61,627 nt of DNA from a virus: positions 1-61,627 of IMG/VR virus record IMGVR_UViG_3300023109_000023. The stretch is one strand, 5' to 3'. Of this stretch, positions 34,534 to 43,763 are shown in pieces (within the stretch, counting starts at the first letter, position 1; every line of letters begins with the position of its first letter). The notes under the pieces are model-generated. The model saw only the letters and a program-made list of their open reading frames with translations, made no database searches and had not been told where the DNA came from. The translations under genes were made by a program, and so were the position numbers.

Positions 34534-36108
34534 TTAGTATTGAATTGTTATGCTATCTTCTGAGAAAGCTTGTAGAAATTTTTCTCGAAGCGATTTTTCT
34601 TCTTCAGTGCTGGAACCGTTGTTGTTAGCTAATGCTTCGTCTTCGACTTCTGCATTATCAATAGCTTCTTCAACGATTTCTTCTTCGGAAGGTGTTTTTT
34701 CGGATGCTTGGCTTTGCAAAGATGCTAAGCGTTCTTGCACTCCAGCTTCGATTTTGTCCTGAAGAGCTTTTTCAGTCTCTTCAAGGTGGGCTTTATTTTT
34801 ATGTTTCCATAAAACAGACATCTTTTCTTTAAAAGATGCATAAGCCTCTTCGGAATCTAAAGATTTAATTTCATCAGCAAGTAAAGTACGATCTTCGTCT
34901 GCAAGAGCAAAAATCTCGTCAAGCTCGTTCATGCGATCATTAAATAGATCGACGGCTTTCTTAGCTTCAACTTCCGACTTGATTGTACCGAGTTCTTCTG
35001 ATGTTTCTTGAAGTTGCTGCTTGATAGTCTCTAATTCCTGAGCTGTGGATTCAGCAACTTTTTCAAGTTCTTCCTTTTGTCCTAAGAGCTGGTCTTTTTC
35101 TGAATGCCATTTTTCACTACGCTCGATAATAGCATCATGAAAAATTTTAGTCATGTTAGCAACAGCCTCTTCAGACAACTTCTTGGAAGATTTACTCTCC
35201 TCAAGAACATTTTTGAATTGGTCTAGAATTTCTTGTTCCATAATTTGTTTGTTGTGAATGTTATAAGATTGTACATTCCCTTTTTCTGTTTGGGAAATTT
35301 TTTGTTCAGTTTTTATTTCTATTTTCTTAAACTGAAAATCATCTTCTGAGGCAATTAAATCCTCAGGTATATCGTCGTGAGCCATAGTGATACCCTCTAC
35401 TGATGCAGCGGGATTGGCAGTAAAGCCTATTCCTAGAGGATAAATATCTCCTTTAATTAATCGGTAAACATTTTCTCCTTCTTCAGTTTTACCTGAACCG
35501 CCGTAGCATTTAAGGCATTTTGTGAGTTCTTCTTTTTCTTCTGAACTTGTGACTATTTTAGCTTCAGATAAATTTTCACTACCCACTGCGATGTCATATT
35601 CATTGAACCCAAGCTCCCAGCTAGCGGAAACTTTATGGTGAAACTCACTAGATTCATCGGTTGATTTTTCTATCAAATTTGCAAAATCGGGGTTAACTGA
35701 TTTATATACAACAGCTGACAGTGCAATATTAAAAGGTTGATTAGACGCAAGGAGTTCTGATGACTCTGTAATCTTACTACTCTCATAGGAAGAAAGAGAT
35801 GATCCAACTATATGACCAACAACTTTATCTCTTTGGTGCTCTATATTTGTAGGCTTATGCATGAAGTGATCCTTAATTGCAACCGCCGTTAGCCCATTTA
35901 TGCCGTCTCCATTTTTATTAAATAGGTTAGCTACTGCAGCATTAAAAGCGACTCCGATTATATCTATATTTTTCTTAAAGTCTATGTCTTGAGGTATCAG
36001 ACTTTTCAGATCTTCTAAATTCGAAGCGCTTGAAATAAAATCTTCTCCTACTTCTTGTGTCGAAATTTCACTAGCAAAAGACGCAATATACTTGAATGGT
36101 AAATTCAT
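34534..36108 (-). CDS. Prohead protease fused to scaffold
   Basis: 524 residues. The N-terminal ~250 residues have a protease-like layout (VAIKDHFMHKPTNIEHQRDK, VVGHIVGSSLSS, HHKVSASWELGFNEYDIAV), where His and Ser are candidate catalytic residues. Residues about 290-524 are a long acidic coiled coil (EELEKVAESTAQELETIKQQ, AVDLFNDRMNELDEIFALAD) like a scaffold core protein, ending in a Ser/Glu-rich tail. It lies between portal and capsid/decoration genes. An internal ATG near residue 291 could give scaffold alone, but has no ribosome site. The fusion is read directly; the protease call is inferred from layout and position. Confidence 0.65.
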   Translation of the reverse strand: MNLPFKYIASFASEISTQEVGEDFISSASNLEDLKSLIPQDIDFKKNIDIIGVAFNAAVANLFNKNGDGINGLTAVAIKDHFMHKPTNIEHQRDKVVGHIVGSSLSSYESSKITESSELLASNQPFNIALSAVVYKSVNPDFANLIEKSTDESSEFHHKVSASWELGFNEYDIAVGSENLSEAKIVTSSEEKEELTKCLKCYGGSGKTEEGENVYRLIKGDIYPLGIGFTANPAASVEGITMAHDDIPEDLIASEDDFQFKKIEIKTEQKISQTEKGNVQSYNIHNKQIMEQEILDQFKNVLEESKSSKKLSEEAVANMTKIFHDAIIERSEKWHSEKDQLLGQKEELEKVAESTAQELETIKQQLQETSEELGTIKSEVEAKKAVDLFNDRMNELDEIFALADEDRTLLADEIKSLDSEEAYASFKEKMSVLWKHKNKAHLEETEKALQDKIEAGVQERLASLQSQASEKTPSEEEIVEEAIDNAEVEDEALANNNGSSTEEEKSLREKFLQAFSEDSITIQY

Positions 36109-36132
36109 ACTTTAAGTAGATACACCTTTTTT

Positions 36133-38193
36133 TTACTTTTTACCATTTTTACTGTGATATAAAATTGCAGCAGGATAAGATACTACCTCATGTTCTACAG
36201 ATATATTAAGTATTTCAGGTAATGTATTAAGTGTTTCTATTTTATTAAAATCTTGAATGCATTCTTTTAAGGTATCACTCCAGGAAGTTTTTTCAGTTGA
36301 TACAATAACTGACTCCACTAAATTATCAAGTAAACCTTTTTGGTTCTTGGAGAGCCTTTTTTTATTATAATGAGACTTCATTAATTTTTCAGCATCTTTA
36401 GACAAAGACTCTATATCATATACTACAGACTGAATATCTTGCCTACTATATAAATTATCAGTAGATGCAATTGAATTAGTTTTGGTATTGGTTCCTGCTG
36501 GTCTGCCCGTTTCCCCAGGAGGCTTTTGTTGGGTTTCCTGAGGGGCTTCGTTTTGTTTTTGATTAGTCTCGACCTGCATATCGTGCTGCTCTTGCTTCAT
36601 ATCCTGGTCTTCTTCTGTAAGTATAGGCTGTGCGGCAGCTAGAGGGGTGTAATAACCTTTCTTCCTATCTTTTATAAGTTTCTCTTGAGCTTGTTGGAGC
36701 TCTGAAGGGTTAGGATAGACACCTTGTTTGATTGCGGTCATTCCTTGCTCAGGAGTGATTATGCCCATCTCAATTAATCTAGACGCAACTCTCTGCAGCT
36801 GGACTTCATCCTTAATATCTATTTCTACAAATTTTGCAGTCGGGAAGTTTTTAAGACCGACCAGTTTGCAAACCTCTTTTATTTGAGGCTGAAGGAAATC
36901 GTTAAGAAATGAGTTTCTTGCCTCCTTTAATCTTTCGAGGAAAATTTGGGCCTTTACTTGTGTACTTGAATAATTTTCTTTGCCGACGATGATATTCTGC
37001 AATCCTTCTTTAATATCTTCGTTTACTATTTGATATTTCTCAGGGCCAAGGACTTTATTTAAATCAGGTATCACGAAGTCAGCTTTGGTTGTATAGTCCG
37101 CAATTAACGCCCTACCAACACTTTCGTTTAAAAACAGCTGTTGCATGGCTTTTAAATTATTAGGATTAACTCCTCCTTTGTCAGGAGTGTTACCCATGGT
37201 AATTAATAATATAACATTCTCTACAGTTCTACTAATTGCTTGGTCAACTTTCTTTAACTCTATCTTCCAATTAATATCATCTAGTACAGGGAACCCAAAA
37301 GGGGTAGCAAAAGGTTCATAATCTTGTTTTTTATAAAAAGAATAAATTAACTTATCTGGGTCAAGGTCAATTAAGACACCATCATTCTCGAATGAATTTT
37401 TACTTATTTTTTCTTTTGCGTCTTGCGGTAATGAATCGTATACTTCTTTATCGTATTCGGTCTTTGGGTTCTTTAGTCTTTCGATATCGTATTCGCTTAA
37501 AAGTTTTTTATATACGCCGTTTTTTTCCTCAAATGTAATACTTCTGCTAGCTACAAAGTCATAAGGGTTAAGAAATACATACCTCATCGGGATTTTTGTG
37601 GCCGCAGCGGTTGATTTCTCTGCATATATCTTATTCAACTTAGACAAATCCGAAGATTTAAATTTTCCATCTAGCTTGTACATGAAAATATTACCAGATC
37701 TATAAAATTCCCTAAAGTATTGATCTTTGATTTTCCATCCCTGAATTTTTTCTAGCCACTTATATATAAAGTTCTTTGATTTCTCTGATCCGCCATCTAA
37801 GTATATATCTGAGTTAGAAAACTCCGCCATAACATCTACAGCATTCCTGAAAATCGGTACATTCGCATAAGCTTTTTGACAAAGTAGTATTGTATCACGA
37901 GGAGAGATGAATGAGTCCCTGTAAGAATAAGGCAGGTTCATATTCTTTATGTGAGAATACTTGTCACACGCAGGCTCCCTTGCATTTATAGATCTCCTGG
38001 ACCTACTCGAATCTGCCGAAGTTGTCTGGTTTACATTCCTTGTATACCCAGCATTACTATAAAATGTTTCTCCTGCAAATACTGGGCCAGTATTCTCTGC
38101 AGCGGATGAGCTTTCTAAAAGTTCATCAATAGACTTTTCTTCACTTTTAAACTTATTCCAATAGTCCGACTTCTTAGTGTATTTCCTGGTCAT
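36133..38193 (-). CDS. Portal protein
   Basis: 686 residues. Typical portal elements: RDTILLCQKAYANVPIFRNA, VDVMAEFSNSDIYLDGG, a wing/stem region with PMRYVFLNPYDFVASRSI, a crown helix (SSTQVKAQIFLERLKEARNS), then Pro/Gln-rich disorder and a C-terminal helical extension. Located between terminase and protease/scaffold. The likely start is immediately downstream of a GTGTATTATAA late-type motif with no ribosome site. Confidence 0.93.
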   Translation of the reverse strand: MTRKYTKKSDYWNKFKSEEKSIDELLESSSAAENTGPVFAGETFYSNAGYTRNVNQTTSADSSRSRRSINAREPACDKYSHIKNMNLPYSYRDSFISPRDTILLCQKAYANVPIFRNAVDVMAEFSNSDIYLDGGSEKSKNFIYKWLEKIQGWKIKDQYFREFYRSGNIFMYKLDGKFKSSDLSKLNKIYAEKSTAAATKIPMRYVFLNPYDFVASRSITFEEKNGVYKKLLSEYDIERLKNPKTEYDKEVYDSLPQDAKEKISKNSFENDGVLIDLDPDKLIYSFYKKQDYEPFATPFGFPVLDDINWKIELKKVDQAISRTVENVILLITMGNTPDKGGVNPNNLKAMQQLFLNESVGRALIADYTTKADFVIPDLNKVLGPEKYQIVNEDIKEGLQNIIVGKENYSSTQVKAQIFLERLKEARNSFLNDFLQPQIKEVCKLVGLKNFPTAKFVEIDIKDEVQLQRVASRLIEMGIITPEQGMTAIKQGVYPNPSELQQAQEKLIKDRKKGYYTPLAAAQPILTEEDQDMKQEQHDMQVETNQKQNEAPQETQQKPPGETGRPAGTNTKTNSIASTDNLYSRQDIQSVVYDIESLSKDAEKLMKSHYNKKRLSKNQKGLLDNLVESVIVSTEKTSWSDTLKECIQDFNKIETLNTLPEILNISVEHEVVSYPAAILYHSKNGKK

Positions 38194-38196
38194 ACA

Positions 38197-38207
38197 TTAT
38201 AATACAC
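38197..38207 (-). promoter_or_regulatory. Late-type promoter motif at portal gene start
   Basis: GTGTATTATAA on the minus strand, 3 nt before the portal ATG. With TATTAT as the -10 box, 5 nt separate it from the ATG, so the portal mRNA may be leaderless. Confidence 0.5.
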
Positions 38208-38239
38208 AAAAAAGTTAAAAGTTACAATAAAAGTTACTT

Positions 38240-40117
38240 TTAAATTAAAATAGGAACAAAGGTAGTAGCTACGTCTTCTTCCTCCACATGCATCATATCA
38301 TAATATGTCTTAATCATCCAGTTTCCGAGTACTAAGGCTGAATAGGAATCCTTCCTCGCCTTGCCTGGCCCAGTCTGTCTCCTTAGGTTGGATGGTAGGT
38401 TAAATGTTTGAGTCCCTTGTGGGGTTGATGTGACTTGTATTAATGCACATTGATTCTTTGTATAATTCATCATATCATACTGGTGGTCAACGAAATCAAT
38501 CATCATTGCCTGGCCTTTCGATTTTATTAACCCTTCCTGATTTGGTATAAAGGTTAAATCATCAACAGGTATCTTATGGCTTATTTGTTGCCTATAATCA
38601 TTGTCTAGAGCCCTAGAGCCAAACCACATTCGTTTGTGATCGAAATTAGCCTGCAACAACTCATTTGCTCGCCTAATCCAATCAGATGTGGCTTTCCTTA
38701 ATACGCAAATCCTCCTTCCTTTTAGATCGTATTGCGTTCTAGCTGTCCTTAACTGGTCTTGATAGTTTTCAAGATCATCAAAGTTGGCAGTTATTTCCTC
38801 TAGGTTAATCTTGTCATTACTGAATTGTTGACTAGCATTAGCTGCCTGCATAAACTGAACACCACCACCGTAGTCACCTACTATAGCCACAATATTAAAG
38901 CTATTTAATAAATAATGAAAATAATTTATATGGTCGTTCATTTTTAATCCAGGCATAGCATAACTATGAACTAATGTACCATTTTTAGAATTATCGTTTA
39001 ATTTAAATACATGTATTGCGAAGTCATCAGAACTTTCACTTTCAGCCCAACTAGGGTCAAATGCTAAAAGGTATTTTGAATCTTTATCTCCAGCGACTTC
39101 TACACATGGCCCTTCTCCGTCTTTTACTGTGCATGCAGCCATGGTGGATGTTTTGAAGAATCCAGAGCTGTCGTCAGTAAATACTGCACCGAACTCACGG
39201 TCAAACTGAGATTGACTCATGGTTTGCCTAGATTGATTTATCAAGTTTTGATCGTACAGAGCCTTAGGTGCTACATCATAACTAAAATGCATAATAACTC
39301 TATTAGCCTTATCCATTTCTTTCGCTTCCTTAGGGCCATGGATTATTAAGTCTTCAAAAGTTTCATATACTTTGTAAAGGTATTCAAATTTATAACTAGC
39401 AGAAGATAAAGCTATTAATTTATTGTTTGGCCATATCTTCCTTTCGTCTTCGGTCATTTTCCCAGAAGCTATTAGCTGGTTTTCCATTTTGGTGAATTTT
39501 TCTCTCTCTGTTGGGTTTTGAACAACACTCAAGAATGGGAGTATGACCTCATTGTAAACATGCTCAGGCATCAACAAGAACTCATCAATAATGATCCTGT
39601 GAAACCTAAAACCACGGAGCTTAGAACCATCTCCTAGCGGTAAAGCAATTATTTTAGATTCTCCAATCTCGAGAGTCCACTGGTCATTCTTTTTTGATTT
39701 TTTTGTAATGCACTGACCCAGAAACGCAGCCTCTGGTTTTTTAGCGATATCTTCAATCTTTTCAAAAATCATTTTAGATTGCCTAAATGTAGCAGCCAAG
39801 ATACCTATCTGTATTCCTTGGTTGAATATAGCATCCAAGAAAGCATATATAGCAGTACTGAATGACTTTGACATACCACGACTCCATATACCAAGAAAGT
39901 AATCTGCCTCTAGCATAGACTTAATAGCTAAGTGCTGAAAAGGAAACAAGTCAACTCCTGCTATGAGGTTTGAGGTGAAAGTAACATTTGACCTTAAAAA
40001 TTTATACAAATAATACTGTGCCTCCTTATCATCCAGGTATCCTTTTAGATCAAGTATTTCTTGGTTTGTTTTGTCAAACTCAAGATTGTATTTTTGTACT
40101 CCTTCTTCCCAAGTCAT
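38240..40117 (-). CDS. terL: Terminase large subunit (ATPase-nuclease)
   Basis: 625 residues. Walker A is SRGMSKS (residues 79-85), Walker B IIIDEF (175-180, catalytic Glu 179), and the coupling motif is around LIALSSAS (235-241). The nuclease domain shows LLAFDPSWAES (Asp 354), IVAIVGDYGGGVQ and MMIDFVDHQYDMM with further acidic residues. It packages DNA through the portal encoded next to it. The start overlaps the end of the ERCC4-type nuclease gene by 4 nt. Confidence 0.96.
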   Translation of the reverse strand: MTWEEGVQKYNLEFDKTNQEILDLKGYLDDKEAQYYLYKFLRSNVTFTSNLIAGVDLFPFQHLAIKSMLEADYFLGIWSRGMSKSFSTAIYAFLDAIFNQGIQIGILAATFRQSKMIFEKIEDIAKKPEAAFLGQCITKKSKKNDQWTLEIGESKIIALPLGDGSKLRGFRFHRIIIDEFLLMPEHVYNEVILPFLSVVQNPTEREKFTKMENQLIASGKMTEDERKIWPNNKLIALSSASYKFEYLYKVYETFEDLIIHGPKEAKEMDKANRVIMHFSYDVAPKALYDQNLINQSRQTMSQSQFDREFGAVFTDDSSGFFKTSTMAACTVKDGEGPCVEVAGDKDSKYLLAFDPSWAESESSDDFAIHVFKLNDNSKNGTLVHSYAMPGLKMNDHINYFHYLLNSFNIVAIVGDYGGGVQFMQAANASQQFSNDKINLEEITANFDDLENYQDQLRTARTQYDLKGRRICVLRKATSDWIRRANELLQANFDHKRMWFGSRALDNDYRQQISHKIPVDDLTFIPNQEGLIKSKGQAMMIDFVDHQYDMMNYTKNQCALIQVTSTPQGTQTFNLPSNLRRQTGPGKARKDSYSALVLGNWMIKTYYDMMHVEEEDVATTFVPILI

Positions 40118-41040
40118 GACTTATCTAGAAAATATTGCATATCTGTATTCCATAATTTTTTTCCGTGAAACAATAATCTAGGCATCAGGAACTTTGATTT
40201 TTCCCTACTACCAGAAAATATAAATTGACATGTACCCGCATAATCATGAGATATAGCCCTAACATTATGCCAAATATAGGAAAGGTTTGATTTGTGTGGA
40301 CCATAATCATTATTCTCTATAATACTATCGATACTCGATTCCGTAACAATAAAAACATAAGAAGAGAATTCCTTAGCCCTATCGAGCTCTCTACGAAACC
40401 TTTGTATACCCGTCGAAAAAGTTCCCTTAAAATCTGATTCACTTTTTCGATCTATGTAAGTATAATCATAATGAGGCTTACCTATAGCATAGTCGCCGAA
40501 ATCTAGTTTCATAAACATACTGCGCGGAAATTTCAAGGGCTGTTGTTCACGTGTGTCAACTAATATTTTAAGTTCATCAAAAAAACTATCTTCTGTAAAA
40601 AAGCCCGCCATTATATTCTTATTGAATAATGGCCTTATTTTCAATTCGTCGCAAGCCGACGAATAGGAACCAAAAAAACTTTTATATAAATCTATATCAG
40701 GTAATTTATTTAATAGAAGCTCTATATGACTAGGAGCAAACTCTAACTTCTTTTCTTCTATTCTATTCTTAAGTCGCTTAAGTAAATATAATTTAACATT
40801 ATCTGAATCAGCATATTCTACCCATTTAAGAAAATTATCATAATTAATAAAATCATTATTAAAATAATCATTCTTATTTTTAAAAGGCAAAAGTTCACCC
40901 GAATGCAAATCTTTTCTATTATAGAAATTAACATAATACTCAGCAAGAGTAATTTTATGTATTTTAGATATATGCATATGCAGGCCCTTATCGTTCTTAA
41001 AGGACTCGCCGCAAACCTTACACTTAGTAGGCATAAACAA
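40114..41040 (-). CDS. C2H2 zinc-finger ERCC4-type nuclease
   Basis: 308 residues. A C2H2 finger spans residues 7-28 (C7, C10, H23, H28). Helices follow, then an XPF/ERCC4 nuclease domain from about residue 157: ILVDTREQQPLKF, KLDFGDYAIG, YTYIDRKSESDF, where Asp, Glu and Lys match the GDx(n)ERKxxxD catalytic core. Stop-start overlap with the terminase gene (ATGA) suggests coupled expression. Resolution of branched replication intermediates before or during packaging is plausible, a job done by endonuclease VII in T4. The inference is positional; the domain call is from motifs. Confidence 0.85.
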   Translation of the reverse strand: MFMPTKCKVCGESFKNDKGLHMHISKIHKITLAEYYVNFYNRKDLHSGELLPFKNKNDYFNNDFINYDNFLKWVEYADSDNVKLYLLKRLKNRIEEKKLEFAPSHIELLLNKLPDIDLYKSFFGSYSSACDELKIRPLFNKNIMAGFFTEDSFFDELKILVDTREQQPLKFPRSMFMKLDFGDYAIGKPHYDYTYIDRKSESDFKGTFSTGIQRFRRELDRAKEFSSYVFIVTESSIDSIIENNDYGPHKSNLSYIWHNVRAISHDYAGTCQFIFSGSREKSKFLMPRLLFHGKKLWNTDMQYFLDKS

Positions 41041-41044
41041 ATAA

Positions 41045-41413
41045 TTAATAAGGCCTTACAACGCCTTCAGACAGCATGAGGTCATTGATACATACTTTTG
41101 TATCTGAATCGTCATAATATAACTCACCCAGTACACGCCCGTATTTACCACTACCTACTGAATGTAAATATATAATATGCTCCTTGCATGTTTTTGCCAA
41201 ATGTGATTTGGCTATTAGCCCCAACTTTTTTTCATGTATCCTATCATCTAGATTTTTAATTTTACTTTGTAATCTAGTCTCTGGTGCATTTATTCTATTT
41301 AATCTTATTCTTTGTCTAGTGGATACTTTAAAGCCTAAGTCTATATCTGCATCTATAGTATCTCCATCTACAATCCTTATATTGGAAAGCTTATAGTAAT
41401 ATAGTTGACTCAT
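41045..41413 (-). CDS. Staphylococcal-nuclease-like (SNase/thermonuclease) protein
   Basis: 122 residues, a minimal SNase domain without signal peptide: IRIVDGDTIDADIDLGF, RIRLNRINAPETR (catalytic Arg and Glu) and GKYGRVLGELYY (second Arg). It is expected to cut DNA or RNA inside the host cell and needs Ca2+ in the known family. Four bases separate it from the ERCC4-type gene. Confidence 0.88.
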   Translation of the reverse strand: MSQLYYYKLSNIRIVDGDTIDADIDLGFKVSTRQRIRLNRINAPETRLQSKIKNLDDRIHEKKLGLIAKSHLAKTCKEHIIYLHSVGSGKYGRVLGELYYDDSDTKVCINDLMLSEGVVRPY

Positions 41414-41668
41414 TTAGATTTTGAACTCTACATCACCAGAATCGAGACTTTTGTCTTCTGGCTCTAAGACTTTACTTACGGTTAGAGACTCGGTCTCTGC
41501 ACCACCTACATCTTCTTCCTTTAGGTTATTTGGGCTAACGATAGCCCTCATTGCCTGAATTAAGATTTTGTCTGTCTCAGTCATTGGGTTAAACTCCTCT
41601 TCGCTATCAAAGAGAGATTTGATTTGATTGTATTCGTGATCACCGATTAATAATTCTACTAATTTCAT
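41414..41668 (-). CDS. Small acidic protein of unknown function
   Basis: 84 residues, rich in Glu/Asp (SLFDSEEEFNPMTETDKILI, LEPEDKSLDSGDVEFKI). The gene abuts its neighbours: TAA-ATG junctions on both sides. No domain recognised; a partner of the adjacent terminase-associated proteins is possible. Confidence 0.45.
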   Translation of the reverse strand: MKLVELLIGDHEYNQIKSLFDSEEEFNPMTETDKILIQAMRAIVSPNNLKEEDVGGAETESLTVSKVLEPEDKSLDSGDVEFKI

Positions 41669-42724
41669 TTATATTGCATCCTTTTTTGAGATTCCTAATA
41701 TTCTAGCCTTCCAACTTTCCATGTCGTCAAGCCGTTCGACTTCTTCCTCGACTAGAGCTTTTTGCATGTCAGCTAATTGAACCATTTGCTTCCTCTGCTC
41801 CTCTAGTTGGAAATTCTTAACGAGCGATAATATACTGGCATGATCGTCACGCCGATTCTTTAGTCGCTCTGCACGGTCACCATTTAATTTCTTAATAAGT
41901 GATTCCATGCGTTTCTCACATTTATCATATTCATCAGTTTTAGATTTTAATACTTCTGCTAGTCTAACAGTCATATCTTGCTGATCCTCAACCTCATTGA
42001 ACATATTATTTAACTTTTCTGTATGAGAAGATATATTTTTTAAATTAATGTAATCTACACAGACATTAATATATAGATTTATTTCGTCTGCTGTAAGATC
42101 TGGTTTGTCCCATGTAGCCCTTATGAATTCAGCCTCAAATAATTTTCTATCTTTATCACTACTGTAGTTACTTATTACTAGGATGAATCTAGGGGAAGAA
42201 AGGTTTCTAACAAGGTTCTTGGCACATTCTATATCGTCATGTGTCATCTTATCTTCAACGAACTCTGTGTGAGCAAATTCGTTAATTTTACTTATAGCCG
42301 TTTTTGTTATTTTAGGCGGGTGGTATTGCCTGTTAATAGCTGTTTCGCTTTCATGGACAAAATTAGGCTCATATTCTCTTAAAAACTCTAATACGCAGAC
42401 ATGGTGCTTGGAGAATCTTTTAACGGTGACATCTGGGAACAGTATTTCTGAAATTTGAAATGCACTCAACCCATTCTCAGCCTGAGCCTTAATAAAATCT
42501 ACTTGAGCTTCGGTTAAATCTATATCTTCCATTTTCTCCCAAGCACTGGTTTCATATTCCAAGTTTTGACTTGCTAGAAATTTCCTAACCGCCCTGCCTT
42601 CTTTTGTGCGACCATCTAGGTCGGGATCACCAAATAGTCTTCTAGTTAAATCGATAAGACTTGGATTTTTCTTAAACTCTTCGGTTAAGAACTTTTGTTG
42701 TTCGTCAGTTAAGTCCATCGACAT
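41669..42724 (-). CDS. Putative terminase small subunit-like DNA-binding protein
   Basis: 351 residues. The N-terminal third looks like two helix-turn-helix units (LIDLTRRLFGDPDLDGRTKE, LSAFQISEILFPDVTVKRFS). The last ~130 residues are a charged coiled coil (RLAEVLKSKTDEYDKCEKRM). Position upstream of the large terminase and this architecture suggest DNA recognition for packaging. It is longer than usual small terminases, so the call is tentative. It overlaps the sigma factor gene by 20 nt. Confidence 0.4.
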   Translation of the reverse strand: MSMDLTDEQQKFLTEEFKKNPSLIDLTRRLFGDPDLDGRTKEGRAVRKFLASQNLEYETSAWEKMEDIDLTEAQVDFIKAQAENGLSAFQISEILFPDVTVKRFSKHHVCVLEFLREYEPNFVHESETAINRQYHPPKITKTAISKINEFAHTEFVEDKMTHDDIECAKNLVRNLSSPRFILVISNYSSDKDRKLFEAEFIRATWDKPDLTADEINLYINVCVDYINLKNISSHTEKLNNMFNEVEDQQDMTVRLAEVLKSKTDEYDKCEKRMESLIKKLNGDRAERLKNRRDDHASILSLVKNFQLEEQRKQMVQLADMQKALVEEEVERLDDMESWKARILGISKKDAI

Positions 42725-43448
42725 CGTCCTCCCCTTTCAGAAATGTGATACCCTTGTCTTGCAGTATTTTTACCGCTTTTTCTTTTAGTAAATTTTTAAG
42801 GTTTTTTATTTGCTTGTAGCCAGCCTTCCTTCCAGACTCACTACTTTTAAAGCCCATCTCTTTGGCTGCTTCTTCGTCTGTTAATTTTTGTACATATAGT
42901 AATTGAAATGCCTGCCACTGTCTTTTATTTAAAGCACCCTTTAATTCATGTATTAATTTACCAATAGATTTATCTATATTATGGTCATCATACTCTTCAT
43001 GATTATTTATTTCGTGATAATGATTTTCTATAGATAATGTAATCTTTACATTGTAAGCTTGTCTTTTTGTTTTTTCCCACTTAGCATATAAAGGACAGCC
43101 CCCATCTTGCTTGCCGCTAACAGTAAACTTACATTCGTTTTCTATAGAATCATTAGAGAACGGACAGTTTAAACAAGGTCTAGCATAATTACTATAATTA
43201 TTTCTTAATATATTTTTAAATTGATTACTTATTATTTTATTAAGCCAAGGCTTTATTGGTCTATCTTGATCCCATTGAGTCCATTTCTTATGTATGTGTG
43301 CACGGATAATTTGGCAGACGTCATCAAAGTCAAGCCAAGATACAGATGTTAAGAACCAGTTGTTGCGCCTTTTATTTAATTCAGCGTCAATTAGTTCTGA
43401 GAAATCTTCGTATTTGTATTCTGGGTCAGGGTCTTTCTTTGTCCTCAT
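42705..43448 (-). CDS. Phage RNA polymerase sigma factor with Cys4 insertion
   Basis: 247 residues. A sigma region 2-like segment (FDDVCQIIRAHIHKKWTQWD, IKPWLNKIISNQFKNILRNN) is followed by a four-cysteine insert (C-x2-C, C, C: RPCLNCPFSN, NECKF, GGCPLYAKW) and a region 4 helix-turn-helix (LNKRQWQAFQLLYVQKLTDE, EAAKEMGFKSSESGRKAGYK). This is a sigma-70/ECF-like layout of the kind used for phage late transcription. It probably recruits host polymerase to late promoters; the GTGTAATAATA-like motifs are candidate targets. Its start overlaps the zinc ribbon gene upstream. Confidence 0.8.
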   Translation of the reverse strand: MRTKKDPDPEYKYEDFSELIDAELNKRRNNWFLTSVSWLDFDDVCQIIRAHIHKKWTQWDQDRPIKPWLNKIISNQFKNILRNNYSNYARPCLNCPFSNDSIENECKFTVSGKQDGGCPLYAKWEKTKRQAYNVKITLSIENHYHEINNHEEYDDHNIDKSIGKLIHELKGALNKRQWQAFQLLYVQKLTDEEAAKEMGFKSSESGRKAGYKQIKNLKNLLKEKAVKILQDKGITFLKGEDDVDGLN

Positions 43449-43728
43449 GAAATATATCTGACATTTTGTGTATATTGTCTTGAGGTACGTCTAGATCATA
43501 CTCTAATTTAGCGATAGAAGGAACTTCATCGATATCCGTCTCGTCTTCCTTTAGTTGCTTGATTGGAGTTTTTTCAATTAACCCTTTTCGTTTCGTTTGT
43601 GTAGTTGATGGCGATTTACTAAACGATGCTAATGAATCGAATGGCGCACCGCAATTACTACAGAATTTTGGAGGTTGATAAGAAAATTCGTTTTTCCCTC
43701 CGCAGCTTGGACAAAATTTAGACCTCAT
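43426..43728 (-). CDS. Small zinc-ribbon protein
   Basis: 100 residues. The N-terminal 30 residues form a zinc ribbon (FCPSCGGKN and FCSNCGAPF); the rest is charged and probably disordered. Overlaps the sigma factor start by 23 nt, suggesting coupled expression. A transcription or protein-interaction role is possible. Confidence 0.6.
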   Translation of the reverse strand: MRSKFCPSCGGKNEFSYQPPKFCSNCGAPFDSLASFSKSPSTTQTKRKGLIEKTPIKQLKEDETDIDEVPSIAKLEYDLDVPQDNIHKMSDIFHEDKERP

Positions 43729-43763
43729 GTTTTATTATAAAAACAAAAGACTAAAAAATCTAA

